A stretch of 64,000 nucleotides of DNA. Source: Planktothrix rubescens CCAP 1459/22 (GTDB taxonomy: Bacteria; Cyanobacteriota; Cyanobacteriia; Cyanobacteriales; Microcoleaceae). Position 1 is the first letter of the stretch. Each line of letters starts with the position of its first letter. The notes beneath the pieces were generated by a model that did not search any database, was not told the origin of the DNA, and worked only from the letters and a program-made list of their open reading frames with translations. Of the stretch, positions 31,521-40,700 are shown one piece after another. Where the stretch lies: NCBI GenBank assembly GCA_904830895.1, contig LR882959.1, positions 1 through 64,000 on the forward strand. Reading direction: 5' to 3'. Both the position numbers and the translations under genes were made by a program.

Positions 31521-31629
31521 GAAAGTTTGTTATGGGGATAACAGAATAACAGAATTTGTTATTGGGATAACAGGATAACAGAATTTGTTATTGGAATAAC
31601 AGGAATAACAGAATGATGGGAATAACAGA
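31521..31629 (+). repeat. 29-30-bp tandem repeats (TTTGTTATTGGGATAACAG type)
   Basis: Three units beginning TTTGTTAT at 31526, 31555 and 31584, each with GGGATAAC or GGAATAAC and ending ATAACAGAA, then two shorter GATGGGAATAACAGAAT copies that run into the start codon of the ATPase. The repeat core also occurs inverted at 23438-23462. Each unit contains GTTAT..ATAAC inverted halves. Confidence 0.75.
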
Positions 31630-33174
31630 ATGATGGGAGAATTAGAATTAATGTTGGCGGCGAGGTTCCCATTAATTTATGTGGTGTCTGCCGAAGAAGA
31701 ACCAGCCGAAGAAGAACTTTTGAATGTAGCTAAGTCAAGAAAATCACAGATTTACTTCTGGGATTTTGCACGGGGTTGGAGTGATAATAATGCTGATAAA
31801 GGTCAGCCAATGGGGGCTTTAACTCGAATAGCTAAATCTCCTAAAGACCAACCCACAATATTTGTTCTCAAGGATTTAGGTTGTTTAATAGCTCCTGGTT
31901 CTAATAATCAAATAAATCCTGGCCAGTTACCTTTAGTTCGGGAAATCAAGAATCTAGCACGGGAAATGAGTCGTGACCGTCGTTGTTTGGTTATCCTTTC
32001 TGACCAATTAAGATTACCAACTGAACTCAGAGAAGAAACGACAATTGTTGATTTTGATTTACCCAGCATTGAGGAAATTTCTTTATTAGTAAATAATCTG
32101 GTAGGCAAAAAGTTAAAACTATCAGGTGAAAGTCTTGAACAACTTCTTAAAGCCTGTCAGGGTTTAACTCGGTGTCGCATAGCCCGTGTTCTGGCTAAAT
32201 GCCTAGCCCGGTCTGGAAAAGTTGATGAGAGTGCCATCGGGGTAGTCATCGAGGAGAAACGTCAAACCATCAGAGAAACGGGGATTTTAGAATTTATCCC
32301 TATACAGACTGGGTTAGATTCTGTTGGTGGTTTGGAGAATTTAAAACAATGGGTTAAATTGCGATCGCACAGCTTCACTGATGCCGCTCGTGATTATGGC
32401 TTACCCAGTCCCAAAGGTGTGCTACTTGCAGGTATTCAAGGCACAGGTAAAAGTTTGAGTGCCAAAACTATTGCGGCCGAATGGAAATTACCTTTATTAA
32501 GATTAGATGTTGGAAGGTTATTTGGTGGGATTGTTGGGGAAAGTGAGAGTCGGGTGCGGCAGGTAATTAAATTAGCAGAAGCTATCGCGCCCGTTGTTTT
32601 AATGATTGATGAAATTGAGAAAAGTTTTAGTAACAATCAATCAGATGGTGATTCAGGAACCAGTCGGCGGGTATTCGCTACGCTGTTAACTTGGTTAGCA
32701 GAAAAAACCAGTCCTGTATTTGTAGTGGCAACTGCTAATAATGTTGAACTTCTGCCTGCGGAATTAATTCGTAAAGGAAGACTTGATGAACTGTTCTTTC
32801 TATCGTTACCGACTCAATCAGAACGGGAACAAATCTTTAAAGTTCACTTGAATCGTTTAAGACCTAATAATCAATTCAACTTAGAGTTATTAGCGGCTAG
32901 AAGTCAAGAGTTTTCAGGAGCCGAGATTGAACAGGTTATTTATGATGCTATGCAATTTGGGTTTAGTCAAAGTCGAGAATTTACAACTCAGGATATTTTA
33001 GATTCAATTGTAGATTGTATTCCTTTAGCTAAAATTGCCAATCATCAGATAGAAGCCTTGAAAGATTGGGCTAGTCGGAGTGGGGCTAAATCAGCTTCTT
33101 TAGTAGATTCTGCTAATAATAATTTGCTACCGCTTTTAGAAGTTGATTATCAGGATGAATTAACCAACAATTAA
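31630..33174 (+). CDS. ycf46: Ycf46-like AAA+ ATPase
   Basis: 514 residues, typical for Ycf46. A divergent N-terminal ATPase-like domain (FPLIYVVSAEEEPAEEELLN, TIFVLKDLG), then an active AAA module: GVLLAGIQGTGKSLSAKTIA (Walker A 268-275), VVLMIDEIEKSF (Walker B), VFVVATANNVELLPAELIRK and the arginine finger GRLDELFFLSLP. Ycf46 is conserved in cyanobacteria and plastids, and has been tied to carbon uptake in Synechocystis. Plasmid/phage homologues are less studied. The start lies within the tandem repeat; 31633 is an equal choice. Confidence 0.85.
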   Translation: MMGELELMLAARFPLIYVVSAEEEPAEEELLNVAKSRKSQIYFWDFARGWSDNNADKGQPMGALTRIAKSPKDQPTIFVLKDLGCLIAPGSNNQINPGQLPLVREIKNLAREMSRDRRCLVILSDQLRLPTELREETTIVDFDLPSIEEISLLVNNLVGKKLKLSGESLEQLLKACQGLTRCRIARVLAKCLARSGKVDESAIGVVIEEKRQTIRETGILEFIPIQTGLDSVGGLENLKQWVKLRSHSFTDAARDYGLPSPKGVLLAGIQGTGKSLSAKTIAAEWKLPLLRLDVGRLFGGIVGESESRVRQVIKLAEAIAPVVLMIDEIEKSFSNNQSDGDSGTSRRVFATLLTWLAEKTSPVFVVATANNVELLPAELIRKGRLDELFFLSLPTQSEREQIFKVHLNRLRPNNQFNLELLAARSQEFSGAEIEQVIYDAMQFGFSQSREFTTQDILDSIVDCIPLAKIANHQIEALKDWASRSGAKSASLVDSANNNLLPLLEVDYQDELTNN

Positions 33175-33179
33175 ACAAA

Positions 33180-33623
33180 ATGCAAGCATTAACAATCCAT
33201 GAACCTTGGGCAACTCTATTAGTCAAAGGAAAGAAACAATTTGAAACCCGTGAATGGCAACGGAATTATCGAGGTTTACTGGCAATTCATTCAGGAAAAC
33301 AATCAGTAGATATTGAGGATTATCCTTTGGGATTAAGTGAAATTCTTGATGATTCAAAGATTACTCAAGATAACCTTAATAACAATAAGCAGAAAATCAT
33401 TGCCATTGCCACCTTGAAGGAAATTCATTTAATGACCGATAAATTCATTAATGAACAATCAGAACTTGAACGGTTAACGGGCTTTTGGGAACCTAGACGA
33501 TTTGCGTGGGAACTCACGAACATTAAGCCACTTCCTCAACCAATTGCGGCACGGGGAATGCCTGGATTATGGACTGTTCCCGATAACATTTATGTTCAAA
33601 TTCAACAACAATTAGGAAACTAG
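33180..33623 (+). CDS. ASCH-domain protein
   Basis: 147 residues. Opening MQALTIHEPWATLLVKGKKQ then FETREWQRNYRGLLAIHSGK is the ASCH (PUA-like, RNA-binding) signature. It closes with RFAWELTNIKPLPQPIAARG. Common in phages, proposed to act on RNA or modified nucleotides. Five bp after the Ycf46 gene, so probably co-transcribed. Confidence 0.85.
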   Translation: MQALTIHEPWATLLVKGKKQFETREWQRNYRGLLAIHSGKQSVDIEDYPLGLSEILDDSKITQDNLNNNKQKIIAIATLKEIHLMTDKFINEQSELERLTGFWEPRRFAWELTNIKPLPQPIAARGMPGLWTVPDNIYVQIQQQLGN

Positions 33624-33625
33624 AC

Positions 33626-33862
33626 ATGAATAAAGAATTTATTAACTTACAACTTTTCAATCTCTCTCAAAATCTCTTAGAAATAGTCGGGCTTCCGCCT
33701 AGAGGTTGTAATTGTAAAAAGTGTGAATCTGGAATGATATTTGAGTGTTACCGATGTCAAAAACTTGTTCCTTGGTGTCATGGCGCAACTGATGATTACC
33801 TAGACTGGTGTAATTCCTGTGTAGCTGATTCCATGAGAACTGAAGAATTTTCTGAAGACTAA
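33626..33862 (+). CDS. Small zinc-binding hypothetical protein
   Basis: 78 residues with four CxxC-type pairs: CNCKKC, CYRCQKLVPWC, CNSC. Two bp after the ASCH stop, so translationally close. Likely a two-zinc ribbon protein; function unknown. Confidence 0.6.
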   Translation: MNKEFINLQLFNLSQNLLEIVGLPPRGCNCKKCESGMIFECYRCQKLVPWCHGATDDYLDWCNSCVADSMRTEEFSED

Positions 33863-33874
33863 AAGTTAATTAAT

Positions 33875-33916
33875 CCCTTAATCAAATCAAGTAATTGATT
33901 AGGGGAGCTACCGCTT
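33875..33916 (+). terminator. Hairpin followed by GCTACCGCTT and T-tract
   Basis: CCCTTAATCAA (33875-33885) pairs with TTGATTAGGG (one bulge). GCTACCGCTTTTT follows directly at 33907. Confidence 0.55.
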
Positions 33917-33945
33917 TTTGATTATGATGTTTTATCTAAAATCAA

Positions 33946-34347
33946 ATGTTAACAGCAGAACAACTGAAAACGGAATTAAGTCAATTCAATGGAACCGAAA
34001 ACTATTACAAGCATTCTCTCGGATTTTCTTACACAGATGGAATTAACTTTCTAGCTGAAAATGCTGAATGCTATTGGCTATTAAATGCTATCGGTTCCTA
34101 TCAGCATAAACTTCGATTGAATCCAATGCTTCGTGATTTTCAACTTTGGCTTTTAGTTGTTGGGAATAATCACGAATTCATTAAGCCTGAAGCTAGAAAT
34201 ATGGCGGTTTTAACTTGTTGGGAAGATACACCAGTCTTAGGTGTTAAACCAGCAGTTAGTCAACAAATTCCATTTACTGATTTCCCCATGAGTGAAATTA
34301 AGATTTACTTAGAAAACAAAGTTTTGCTACTGCCAGATGAACGTTAG
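33946..34347 (+). CDS. DUF6876-family protein
   Basis: 133 residues. Shows the family pattern FNGTENYYKHSLGFSYTDGI followed by ECYWLLNAIGSYQHKL and FQLWLLVV, with a C-terminal FPMSEIKIYLENKVLLLPDE. The DUF6876 family is common on cyanobacterial plasmids and has no known function. Confidence 0.7.
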   Translation: MLTAEQLKTELSQFNGTENYYKHSLGFSYTDGINFLAENAECYWLLNAIGSYQHKLRLNPMLRDFQLWLLVVGNNHEFIKPEARNMAVLTCWEDTPVLGVKPAVSQQIPFTDFPMSEIKIYLENKVLLLPDER

Positions 34348-34354
34348 TTAATAA

Positions 34355-34391
34355 TATCCCTTAATCAAATCCAGTAATTAATTAAGGGATA
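34355..34391 (+). terminator. Hairpin
   Basis: TATCCCTTAAT (34355-34365) and ATTAAGGGATA (34381-34391), perfect 11-bp arms. No T-tract. Confidence 0.55.
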
Positions 34392-34435
34392 ACTACTAAA
34401 CAATTATCAATTATCAATTAATTAGGAGAAATCAA

Positions 34436-34639
34436 ATGCAATATTACAAAGTCGAATTTACCATCAATCCCGATGGCACAATCACTGAAAAAGTTCTCAA
34501 TGGTTCTGGCAGTAGTTGTACTGAACTTACTAAGGATTTAGAACTTGGAGAAGTCAAATCTCAACAACTTTTACCTGAATATCAAGAACAAAACCTAATT
34601 AATCAAGAACAAGAGGATAATTTATGGCAAGGATTTTAG
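34436..34639 (+). CDS. DUF2997-family protein
   Basis: 67 residues: YYKVEFTINPDGTITEKVLN then GSGSSCTELTKDLELGEVKS. This is the short DUF2997 pattern, usually found beside ycf35 in cyanobacteria, as here. AGGAG lies seven bases before the ATG. Function unknown. Confidence 0.75.
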   Translation: MQYYKVEFTINPDGTITEKVLNGSGSSCTELTKDLELGEVKSQQLLPEYQEQNLINQEQEDNLWQGF

Positions 34640-34716
34640 TTTTGTTGATTCCAACTCTTTTTCTAATTACGATGTTGCTTCTCAAACATCAATTCTATCT
34701 AAACCAAAATCATTAA
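34624..34716 (+). CDS. 30-residue membrane peptide overlapping DUF2997 gene
   Basis: ATG 34624 lies inside the end of the DUF2997 gene in another frame. It encodes MARILVLLIPTLFLITMLLL and then KHQFYLNQNH. A single hydrophobic helix with a basic tail. Could be a real small membrane protein, coupled by overlap; there is no independent support. Confidence 0.35.
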   Translation: MARILVLLIPTLFLITMLLLKHQFYLNQNH

Positions 34717-34745
34717 CTGTTGCCTTAAATTATAGGACGAAAACC

Positions 34746-35144
34746 ATGTCACATCTAACAACTATCAAAACCTCAATCAAAAGCCATGTTATTCTTGAAC
34801 GAGTTCTCCATAAATTACTCCAATCCCAACTTGATATCCTAACCGGAGCAACTCTTGAAACCAATAGCGTTATCAAAGATTATTATGGCAATAGCACAAT
34901 AGCAGACTTTGTTATTCGACGACCTAATCATAATTATGATATGGGATTCAAGCTCAATTCTCAAGGGGAATATGAGTTTATTTCCGATAACGATGCTTGG
35001 GGGAAAACTAAATTTATGGAGGCTTTATTACCGATGTATGCAAGGGAAAATACAATTTATCAACTACTAGCTCAAGGATTTGAGATTGAATCCCAAACTG
35101 AGAATGATGGGACTATTAAGATTGTTGCTGGTAAATGGAGCTAA
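34746..35144 (+). CDS. ycf35: Ycf35/DUF1257-like protein
   Basis: 132 residues. MSHLTTIKTSIKSHVILERV at the start and DMGFKLNSQGEYEFISDNDA later are the DUF1257 (Ycf35) pattern. Conserved in cyanobacteria and some plastids; role unknown. Together with DUF2997 and Ycf46 in the same 3.5 kb, this looks like a carried copy of a cyanobacterial housekeeping set. Confidence 0.8.
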   Translation: MSHLTTIKTSIKSHVILERVLHKLLQSQLDILTGATLETNSVIKDYYGNSTIADFVIRRPNHNYDMGFKLNSQGEYEFISDNDAWGKTKFMEALLPMYARENTIYQLLAQGFEIESQTENDGTIKIVAGKWS

Positions 35145-35166
35145 AACCAATAATATTAAGGATAAA

Positions 35167-35195
35167 AGTCTTCAGGATTCTGAGGGCTTTTTTTT
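35167..35195 (+). terminator. Strong terminator
   Basis: AGTCTTCAG pairs with CTGAGGGCT around GATT, followed by T8. Confidence 0.85.
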
Positions 35196-35266
35196 ATTGT
35201 GATTTATTATTGTCAAAAATAAAATATTGTAGTATGATAGAAGTACAGTTGTTATTTTGAATTAAA

Positions 35267-35776
35267 ATGGTTTCACAAATTACGGCTAAGTTAGCAGTTT
35301 CGACACTAAAAGATGCAGTTTCAGATTTTAACTTTTGGGGAGAATCAGAATCGGATAGTCCGTTAGCAATTAAGCGCTCAAAGACCCCGTTAGATGATAA
35401 AAAAGTTCTAAGTTTAGATGCCGCAGCCCGGAAAAAAGCTGTTGGAGTAGAAGGGTATAAACCCCCGGAGCGGACTGTTCGAGTGATGGGTTTGAAAGAA
35501 ACATTTTCCCCATTAGTTCAGCAAGCCCTAACTGAATTTCAAGCCGGAGCAACTGCGGTAATCGGAGGAGCCGGAATTGAAACTTTAGAAGTCACGGCAG
35601 AATCCTCGGAATATTACATCCAGTTGTACTCGCTCTTTAAATTGTTAGATACTCCACGAGTCCTTTATGTCGAAGATACGGGAAATTCCCCTGACCCCTA
35701 CACTGGGTTATTCATTACGGGATTAAGTAGTGATGGTGAAACAATTTATGCACAAGCCTTGTTAACTCAAACTTAA
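35267..35776 (+). CDS. Hypothetical protein, possibly NuiA-like nuclease inhibitor
   Basis: 169 residues. The start (VSTLKDAVSDFNFWGESESD then SPLAIKRS) and the end (LFKLLDTPRVLYVEDTGNSP, YTGLFITGLSSDGETIYAQA) recall the NuiA nuclease-A-inhibitor pattern (SESxxP, final GxxxxG strand). Between them is an extra region that I cannot place. If correct, the plasmid would carry an inhibitor of DNA/RNA non-specific nuclease. Weak evidence; it may be an unrelated plasmid protein. Confidence 0.4.
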   Translation: MVSQITAKLAVSTLKDAVSDFNFWGESESDSPLAIKRSKTPLDDKKVLSLDAAARKKAVGVEGYKPPERTVRVMGLKETFSPLVQQALTEFQAGATAVIGGAGIETLEVTAESSEYYIQLYSLFKLLDTPRVLYVEDTGNSPDPYTGLFITGLSSDGETIYAQALLTQT

Positions 35777-35818
35777 TTCTCCCTCTCTAAAGTTCTCCCT
35801 CTCTAAAGTTTTGGCATT

Positions 35819-35858
35819 AAAAAAAGACTATGGATCAGCCCATCCTAGTCTTTTTTTT
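35819..35858. terminator. Bidirectional terminator
   Basis: AAAAAAGACTA and TAGTCTTTTTT with an inner TGG/CCA stem: A-tract and T-tract on opposite sides. It ends both the plus gene (35776) and the leftward HU-GYF gene. Confidence 0.85.
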
Positions 35859-35892
35859 ATGGACTTAATTTTGGGGACTTAATTTCGGGGAT

Positions 35893-36414
35893 TCAGGAAA
35901 ATAAGTATTTTAATTTGGGGACTTCAGAAGCAGATTTCCAACCGTCTTGTCCCTCAGTCCAAACTAGGGTATCGGGGGTGATTTGCCATTTTAATTCCGA
36001 TTCAGAAATTGGGATAGCAACCCCATCCTTAACAATGTGCCAAATCCTATTTGATACTGCTGCTGGTACTGGCGGGGGTACAGATGCCGGAGCGGTTAGA
36101 GTCGGGGGAATAGTTGGGGGAATAGTCAGGGGAGTTGGGGTAGAATCAGAATCCTGAATAGATTTTTCAAAACTATCAAAGAAACGAAGTCTAGGTTTAG
36201 TCCGAGCTTTGGCTATGAGGTGTTCTCCGGTTCTAGGATTGCGAGATTTCCGTTCCCCAAACTCTTTAGGGTAAAATACCCCAAATTTGGGGATTTCGAC
36301 TTCATTACCCGCCCGTAATTCTAATTGAACAAATTTGATAAAACCTTCAAGGACTGATTCAACAGTCGAACCACTGTATCCTGTTAGTTTTTCGATGTAG
36401 TTTGTGTCTAGCAT
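35893..36414 (-). CDS. HU-like DNA-binding protein fused to a GYF_2 domain
   Basis: 173 residues from ATG 36414 (a start 57 bp further upstream adds an unlikely tail). Residues 1-90 are HU/IHF-like: LDTNYIEKLTGYSGSTVESV, VEIPKFGVFYPKEFGERKSR with NPRTGE. A proline-rich linker (TIPPTIPPTLTAPASVPPPV) leads to a GYF_2 domain, RIWHIVKDGVAIPISESELK then WTEGQDGWKSASEVP. GYF domains bind proline-rich peptides, so the linker could pair with GYF domains of other molecules. Sits divergent from parA, as a possible accessory of partition. Confidence 0.75.
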   Translation of the reverse strand: MLDTNYIEKLTGYSGSTVESVLEGFIKFVQLELRAGNEVEIPKFGVFYPKEFGERKSRNPRTGEHLIAKARTKPRLRFFDSFEKSIQDSDSTPTPLTIPPTIPPTLTAPASVPPPVPAAVSNRIWHIVKDGVAIPISESELKWQITPDTLVWTEGQDGWKSASEVPKLKYLFS

Positions 36415-36586
36415 TTTATTGTTGATAATATTAATTCGATTGTAATTGCATTTACTAAAATGGTCAACCACTTAGCTTTCACCAACTTGAAGTAATCAAC
36501 AAAATCAATTAACTCGTACTCTCCTGTCTATATTGACAGTTCATTAGTTTGGTAACTTGGTTTTCTGATCATCCTAATTGGAGTTT

Positions 36587-36764
36587 ATTTACTTAATGCA
36601 GTAATGCAGTATTTACTTAATGCAGTGTTTACTTGCTGTCTTATCTGTATATCGCAGTAGATTTTACTGGATCAGAATTTTACTGAATCCTGCAAACTGT
36701 AATAAAATACTTAATTAATGCAGTAAGTAAGTAAATCAGTAAGTAAATCAGTAAGTAAATCAGT
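36587..36764 (+). repeat. Repeat-rich region upstream of parA (candidate centromere/operator)
   Basis: Two identical ATTTACTTAATGCAGT units (36587-36602, 36611-36626), variants near 36626 and 36708-36724, then three tandem 12-bp AAGTAAATCAGT units (36729-36764) that abut the parA ATG, leaving no Shine-Dalgarno. Partition operators of type Ib systems are often such tandem repeats upstream of parA. Confidence 0.75.
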
Positions 36765-37418
36765 ATGGGAATAATTGCCTTAATCAATCAGAAGGGAGGG
36801 TCGGGGAAATCTACCTCGTCAGTGCATTTAGCCTATTGGCTTCAGTTCAAACAGAACTATCGGGTGTTGCTGGTAGATGCCGATGCTCAACGGTCAAGTT
36901 CTCAATGGGTGGCCGGGATGGGCGTTGAACTTCCTTGTCAGGTGATTCAATCCCCAGATGACCTCCTAGAACAGATTCCCGAATTAGTCAAAGATTATGA
37001 TTACCTAGTTATTGACGGCCCGGCGAGTCTTTCCGAAGAAACCAGAGCTATTTTATTCCGATGTGATTTAGCCGTAATTCCGGTGCAACCGACGGGTGTT
37101 GATTTACGGTCTGCCAGCGATGCCATGCGATTACTCAAACAGGCTCAGTCTGTGCGGGGGGGATTGCCCAAAGGTTTAGTTTTCCTAAGTCGGGCGGTGA
37201 AGAATACCAAACTCAAACAGGAGGCGATCGCCCTTTTATCTCAAATCCCCGATGCTAAATTTTTAAAACCCATCATTCACCAAAAACAAGCCATCGCCGA
37301 TACTTCCGGTCAATCCCTAACGGTTTGGGACTTACCAGGACAAGCCGCCAGTGAAGCTGCTATCGAATATGACCGATTATTTAAAGCCATCCTCAAACAA
37401 TTGCCAGAGGGAGTATGA
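36765..37418 (+). CDS. parA: ParA-family partition ATPase
   Basis: 217 residues, the size of small type Ib ParA proteins. Deviant Walker A: LINQKGGSGKSTSSVHLAY; Walker A' LLVDADAQRSSSQW; Walker B DYLVIDGPASLSEETR. It hydrolyses ATP to move plasmid copies apart. No N-terminal HTH, so repression of its operon would come from the small partner. It overlaps the next gene by 4 bp (ATGA). Confidence 0.92.
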   Translation: MGIIALINQKGGSGKSTSSVHLAYWLQFKQNYRVLLVDADAQRSSSQWVAGMGVELPCQVIQSPDDLLEQIPELVKDYDYLVIDGPASLSEETRAILFRCDLAVIPVQPTGVDLRSASDAMRLLKQAQSVRGGLPKGLVFLSRAVKNTKLKQEAIALLSQIPDAKFLKPIIHQKQAIADTSGQSLTVWDLPGQAASEAAIEYDRLFKAILKQLPEGV

Positions 37419-37756
37419 ACAATAAAAAACAAACCCGTAAACCCTTGAGTGATGCCTTAGCCCAAGAATTTGTCTATGGAGAAAATTCAACACCGGCGGT
37501 AACTCCCAAACTAGAAACCATTGAACTAGAAACCATTGAAATTTCCGAACCCAAAACCCAACCAACACCACAACCAGAAACAACATTTATGGACAGATTG
37601 CAAGTTCAACCCAAAGAAGGGACAAAACGGTTCACCGTTGACTTACCCGAATCCACCCATCGAAAATTATCAATGTTGGCGGCCAGGACAGGACGAACCA
37701 AAGCGGAAATCGTCAGACTCCTATTAGATGAAGCATTAGAGAATGTTCAGGATTAA
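37415..37756 (+). CDS. ParB-type ribbon-helix-helix partition partner
   Basis: 113 residues. A disordered threonine/proline-rich N-terminus and a C-terminal ribbon-helix-helix: GTKRFTVDLPESTHRKLSML, AARTGRTKAEIVRLLLDEAL. Start overlaps the parA stop. It would bind the repeats upstream of parA. It ends 4 bp into the convergent CyRepA1 gene. Confidence 0.85.
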   Translation: MNNKKQTRKPLSDALAQEFVYGENSTPAVTPKLETIELETIEISEPKTQPTPQPETTFMDRLQVQPKEGTKRFTVDLPESTHRKLSMLAARTGRTKAEIVRLLLDEALENVQD

Positions 37757-40700
37757 TTTAGGGCCTCATCGGTAGGAAAGAAACCCTCAAGAGTCCTGAA
37801 AATATCCTCCAGAATAGGCTGAGTTTGCAATTCCTCCGCCACCCATTGCAAAGCTTGGGGAATCTTCAATAGCTTCCTGAGTCGGGGTTTCCAATCGGTA
37901 CAAGTGAACAGATTCCAGAATTGTGTCCAAAACCGTTTCAGCAATTCCGATTCTCCGGCCGGAGGTGCACTTTCTGATTCGGGAACATCACTCACAACAA
38001 CTTCTATATTATTTATAGACTGCGGTGTTCCCTCCTGTTCCCTGAGTAAATCCCGTTCTAACCAATGGTCAAAGATAGAGTAACGCCAGGTGGGACAATC
38101 AAAAGCATAAACTCGTTGCCTTGTCCCATCGGGTAACTTAATTTGGCGCACACATTTGAGAGGTAGACCAATTTTATTCCTCAACACATCCTGAACAATA
38201 CGGATAGGAGAAGCTTTACTATCGGGACTAATCCCCAGATAATCCCTCATATCTCGACTGTAGGTAATCACCTTATCCGCAAACTCCAGAATTTCCTCCG
38301 ACTCCAAGGTAAACTCCGCATCAGGGTTAAGTAAATGTTCAACTCCTAATAGTTGCAACACCTGGACTTGTGCCGACAATAACTTAATATCCTGCAAACA
38401 AACTTTTCCTTCCCCTGCCTCCAACTGTTTCTGTAAATGGTGTTTATCCCGTTGATGAACAAACTCAGGATGCAGTAAATAATAATGTAACCGCAACTTA
38501 GGATAATCCCCCGCCATATCCCTCAACACCAACTCCGGCGAGACTTCCACCCCATAACGATAAGAAATCTCATAATGACGCTGTTGGGCTAACTCATCTT
38601 GGGTTTTCTTCCGTTTACTTTTTAGTTCCTCATATTGATTTCGAGAAACCAAGAATTGAGCCGCAATAAACTTAGCATAACTATATTGGTTCTTATCCCT
38701 GGTTTCCGTCGCTTTCTCTAAGTGATTTTTGGCAGTTTGTTCTAAATGATGGAGTTTTTGAACCGTTCCTTTTAATTGTTCAGTGAACTCAGGAACCTCA
38801 GCTAAGGGGTCTAAAACTTCACCTAATAAACGCTCACATTCTAAAGAAGTTTTCTCAAATTCAGACAATTCAATAATATGTCCTTCCGCTTCTAATTCCC
38901 TGACTAAAGTATTTTTAAATTTCCATTGACCTGCATTAACCCGTGCAGCAAACTTAGCCCAGAATTTAGTATGTTTAGGAGTCAGTTGCTCATCAAAATC
39001 TATAGATAACTCTAAATCAATTTCTTGCAGAATCTGGAGATTGCGTTTAAAAACCTTATTTTGAGTTGCCAATAAGGGTTTCCAATCAGTCTGGCGATTA
39101 CCAATTTGACCACAACCATAGTTCGCCGCCCAAACATGACAAGGAACATTCAAATCTCGAACCCTTGCCAAAAATTGACAAGCATCTTTAACATTAATTG
39201 CCCCTTGGAAAATCCCAAATATCGCTTGAAAATGATTAACTAAATCAATACTAACTCCCGTACCAATCGTGGGAGAAGTAATAACAACATCATAATCTTT
39301 AATATGATTATTGATATCTTCCATACAGCCAAAAGCTTCATGGGTTTCATCAGCAACAGTTTCCGAATCAATCCGCAAAATCTTCAACTCAGGAAAAGAC
39401 TCTCGTAATTGACTTTCAATATTAATACAAGAAAACTTCCCTTTAACCTTCTGACTATCTAAAACCATTAGAATCGGAGCTTTCCCTACGGATTCATAGA
39501 GTTTAGTGATTAGATGGGACGGATTTGATTGATTATAAACAATAATTTTCCGTTGTTGATTATGTTTATATTCATTAACATAAACTTGAGGATTAATTGA
39601 GAATCCAGCACAATCAATTAAATAATCAATAGCATAATCAGATAAATCCGCATCTTGAGCAACAACTAAACCATCAGAACCCAAAACCGTCTGCATTAAT
39701 TCCATGAACATTCGGCATAAAATGGCTCGTTTATCTGTACAGGTTGAACTATTGAGTAAATGCCAGATAATTTGTTCAACTTCGTCTAAAATAATAATAG
39801 CATCCTCCCATTCCGAGGGATTAAATTTAGCTTGACTTAGGGGATGTAAACTATCAATACATAAACCAAAACCAAAGATAGAATCGTAGGGATTTTCCTT
39901 CTGGTCTTCGACCCAAACTAACCCTAATCTCTTACAAATAGAACGCCCTAATTGAATCCGGTGGCTAATTACTAGAACTTTCCGACCAATGCCCATTGAT
40001 TCTTGAATCAACTTAATGAGATTCTCAGTTTTTCCGGTTCCTTTTCCTGATTTAATACAAACTAATCCCTGTTCTGGGAAGTTCAGGTTTAAATACCGAC
40101 TATTAAGTTTAGTTACAGGATAAGTAATAGAATATTCTTTCTGATAGTTCCAATACTCTAAATCCGTTGCTTGAGTAAATAATTCATCAAATTGATGTTC
40201 ACCATGATGGACAATGAAATCATCCACACCTTTATCTGGCCCAGGTAAAGTAATTACAAAGACAGGCAATGGGGAATGGGGAATAGGCAATGAGTTTTTT
40301 TCCCTATTGCCCGCTTTTAAACATTGACCCAGTTTGGAGATTTCCCGATTCCCGGCAATTTGGGCAGTTCGTTTCCGGTCATGGTCAAAACAAATATAAA
40401 TCCGCCGTCCATTAGCAAACCTTTCTAGTTCAGGGAGTAGGAAACTCCGCAGTTTCAAACCATTACTATCTCGCTGAACCCGTACCCCTCCGGTGATACC
40501 AGGTAAACCAATGGCCACATAACCCGCAGTTAATAAAGCCCCCGCTTTCTTCGCCCCTTCACAAATCGTAATGGGAATATTATTCTCTAGTACCCAGTCC
40601 CAAAACCCGATATCTTCTTGGGACAGAAGCGAGTCCAGTAAACTATCGTATCCGTTGAGTAAATGCGCCGGGGAAAGAGTAAAGGGAAGTTGCCAATGCT

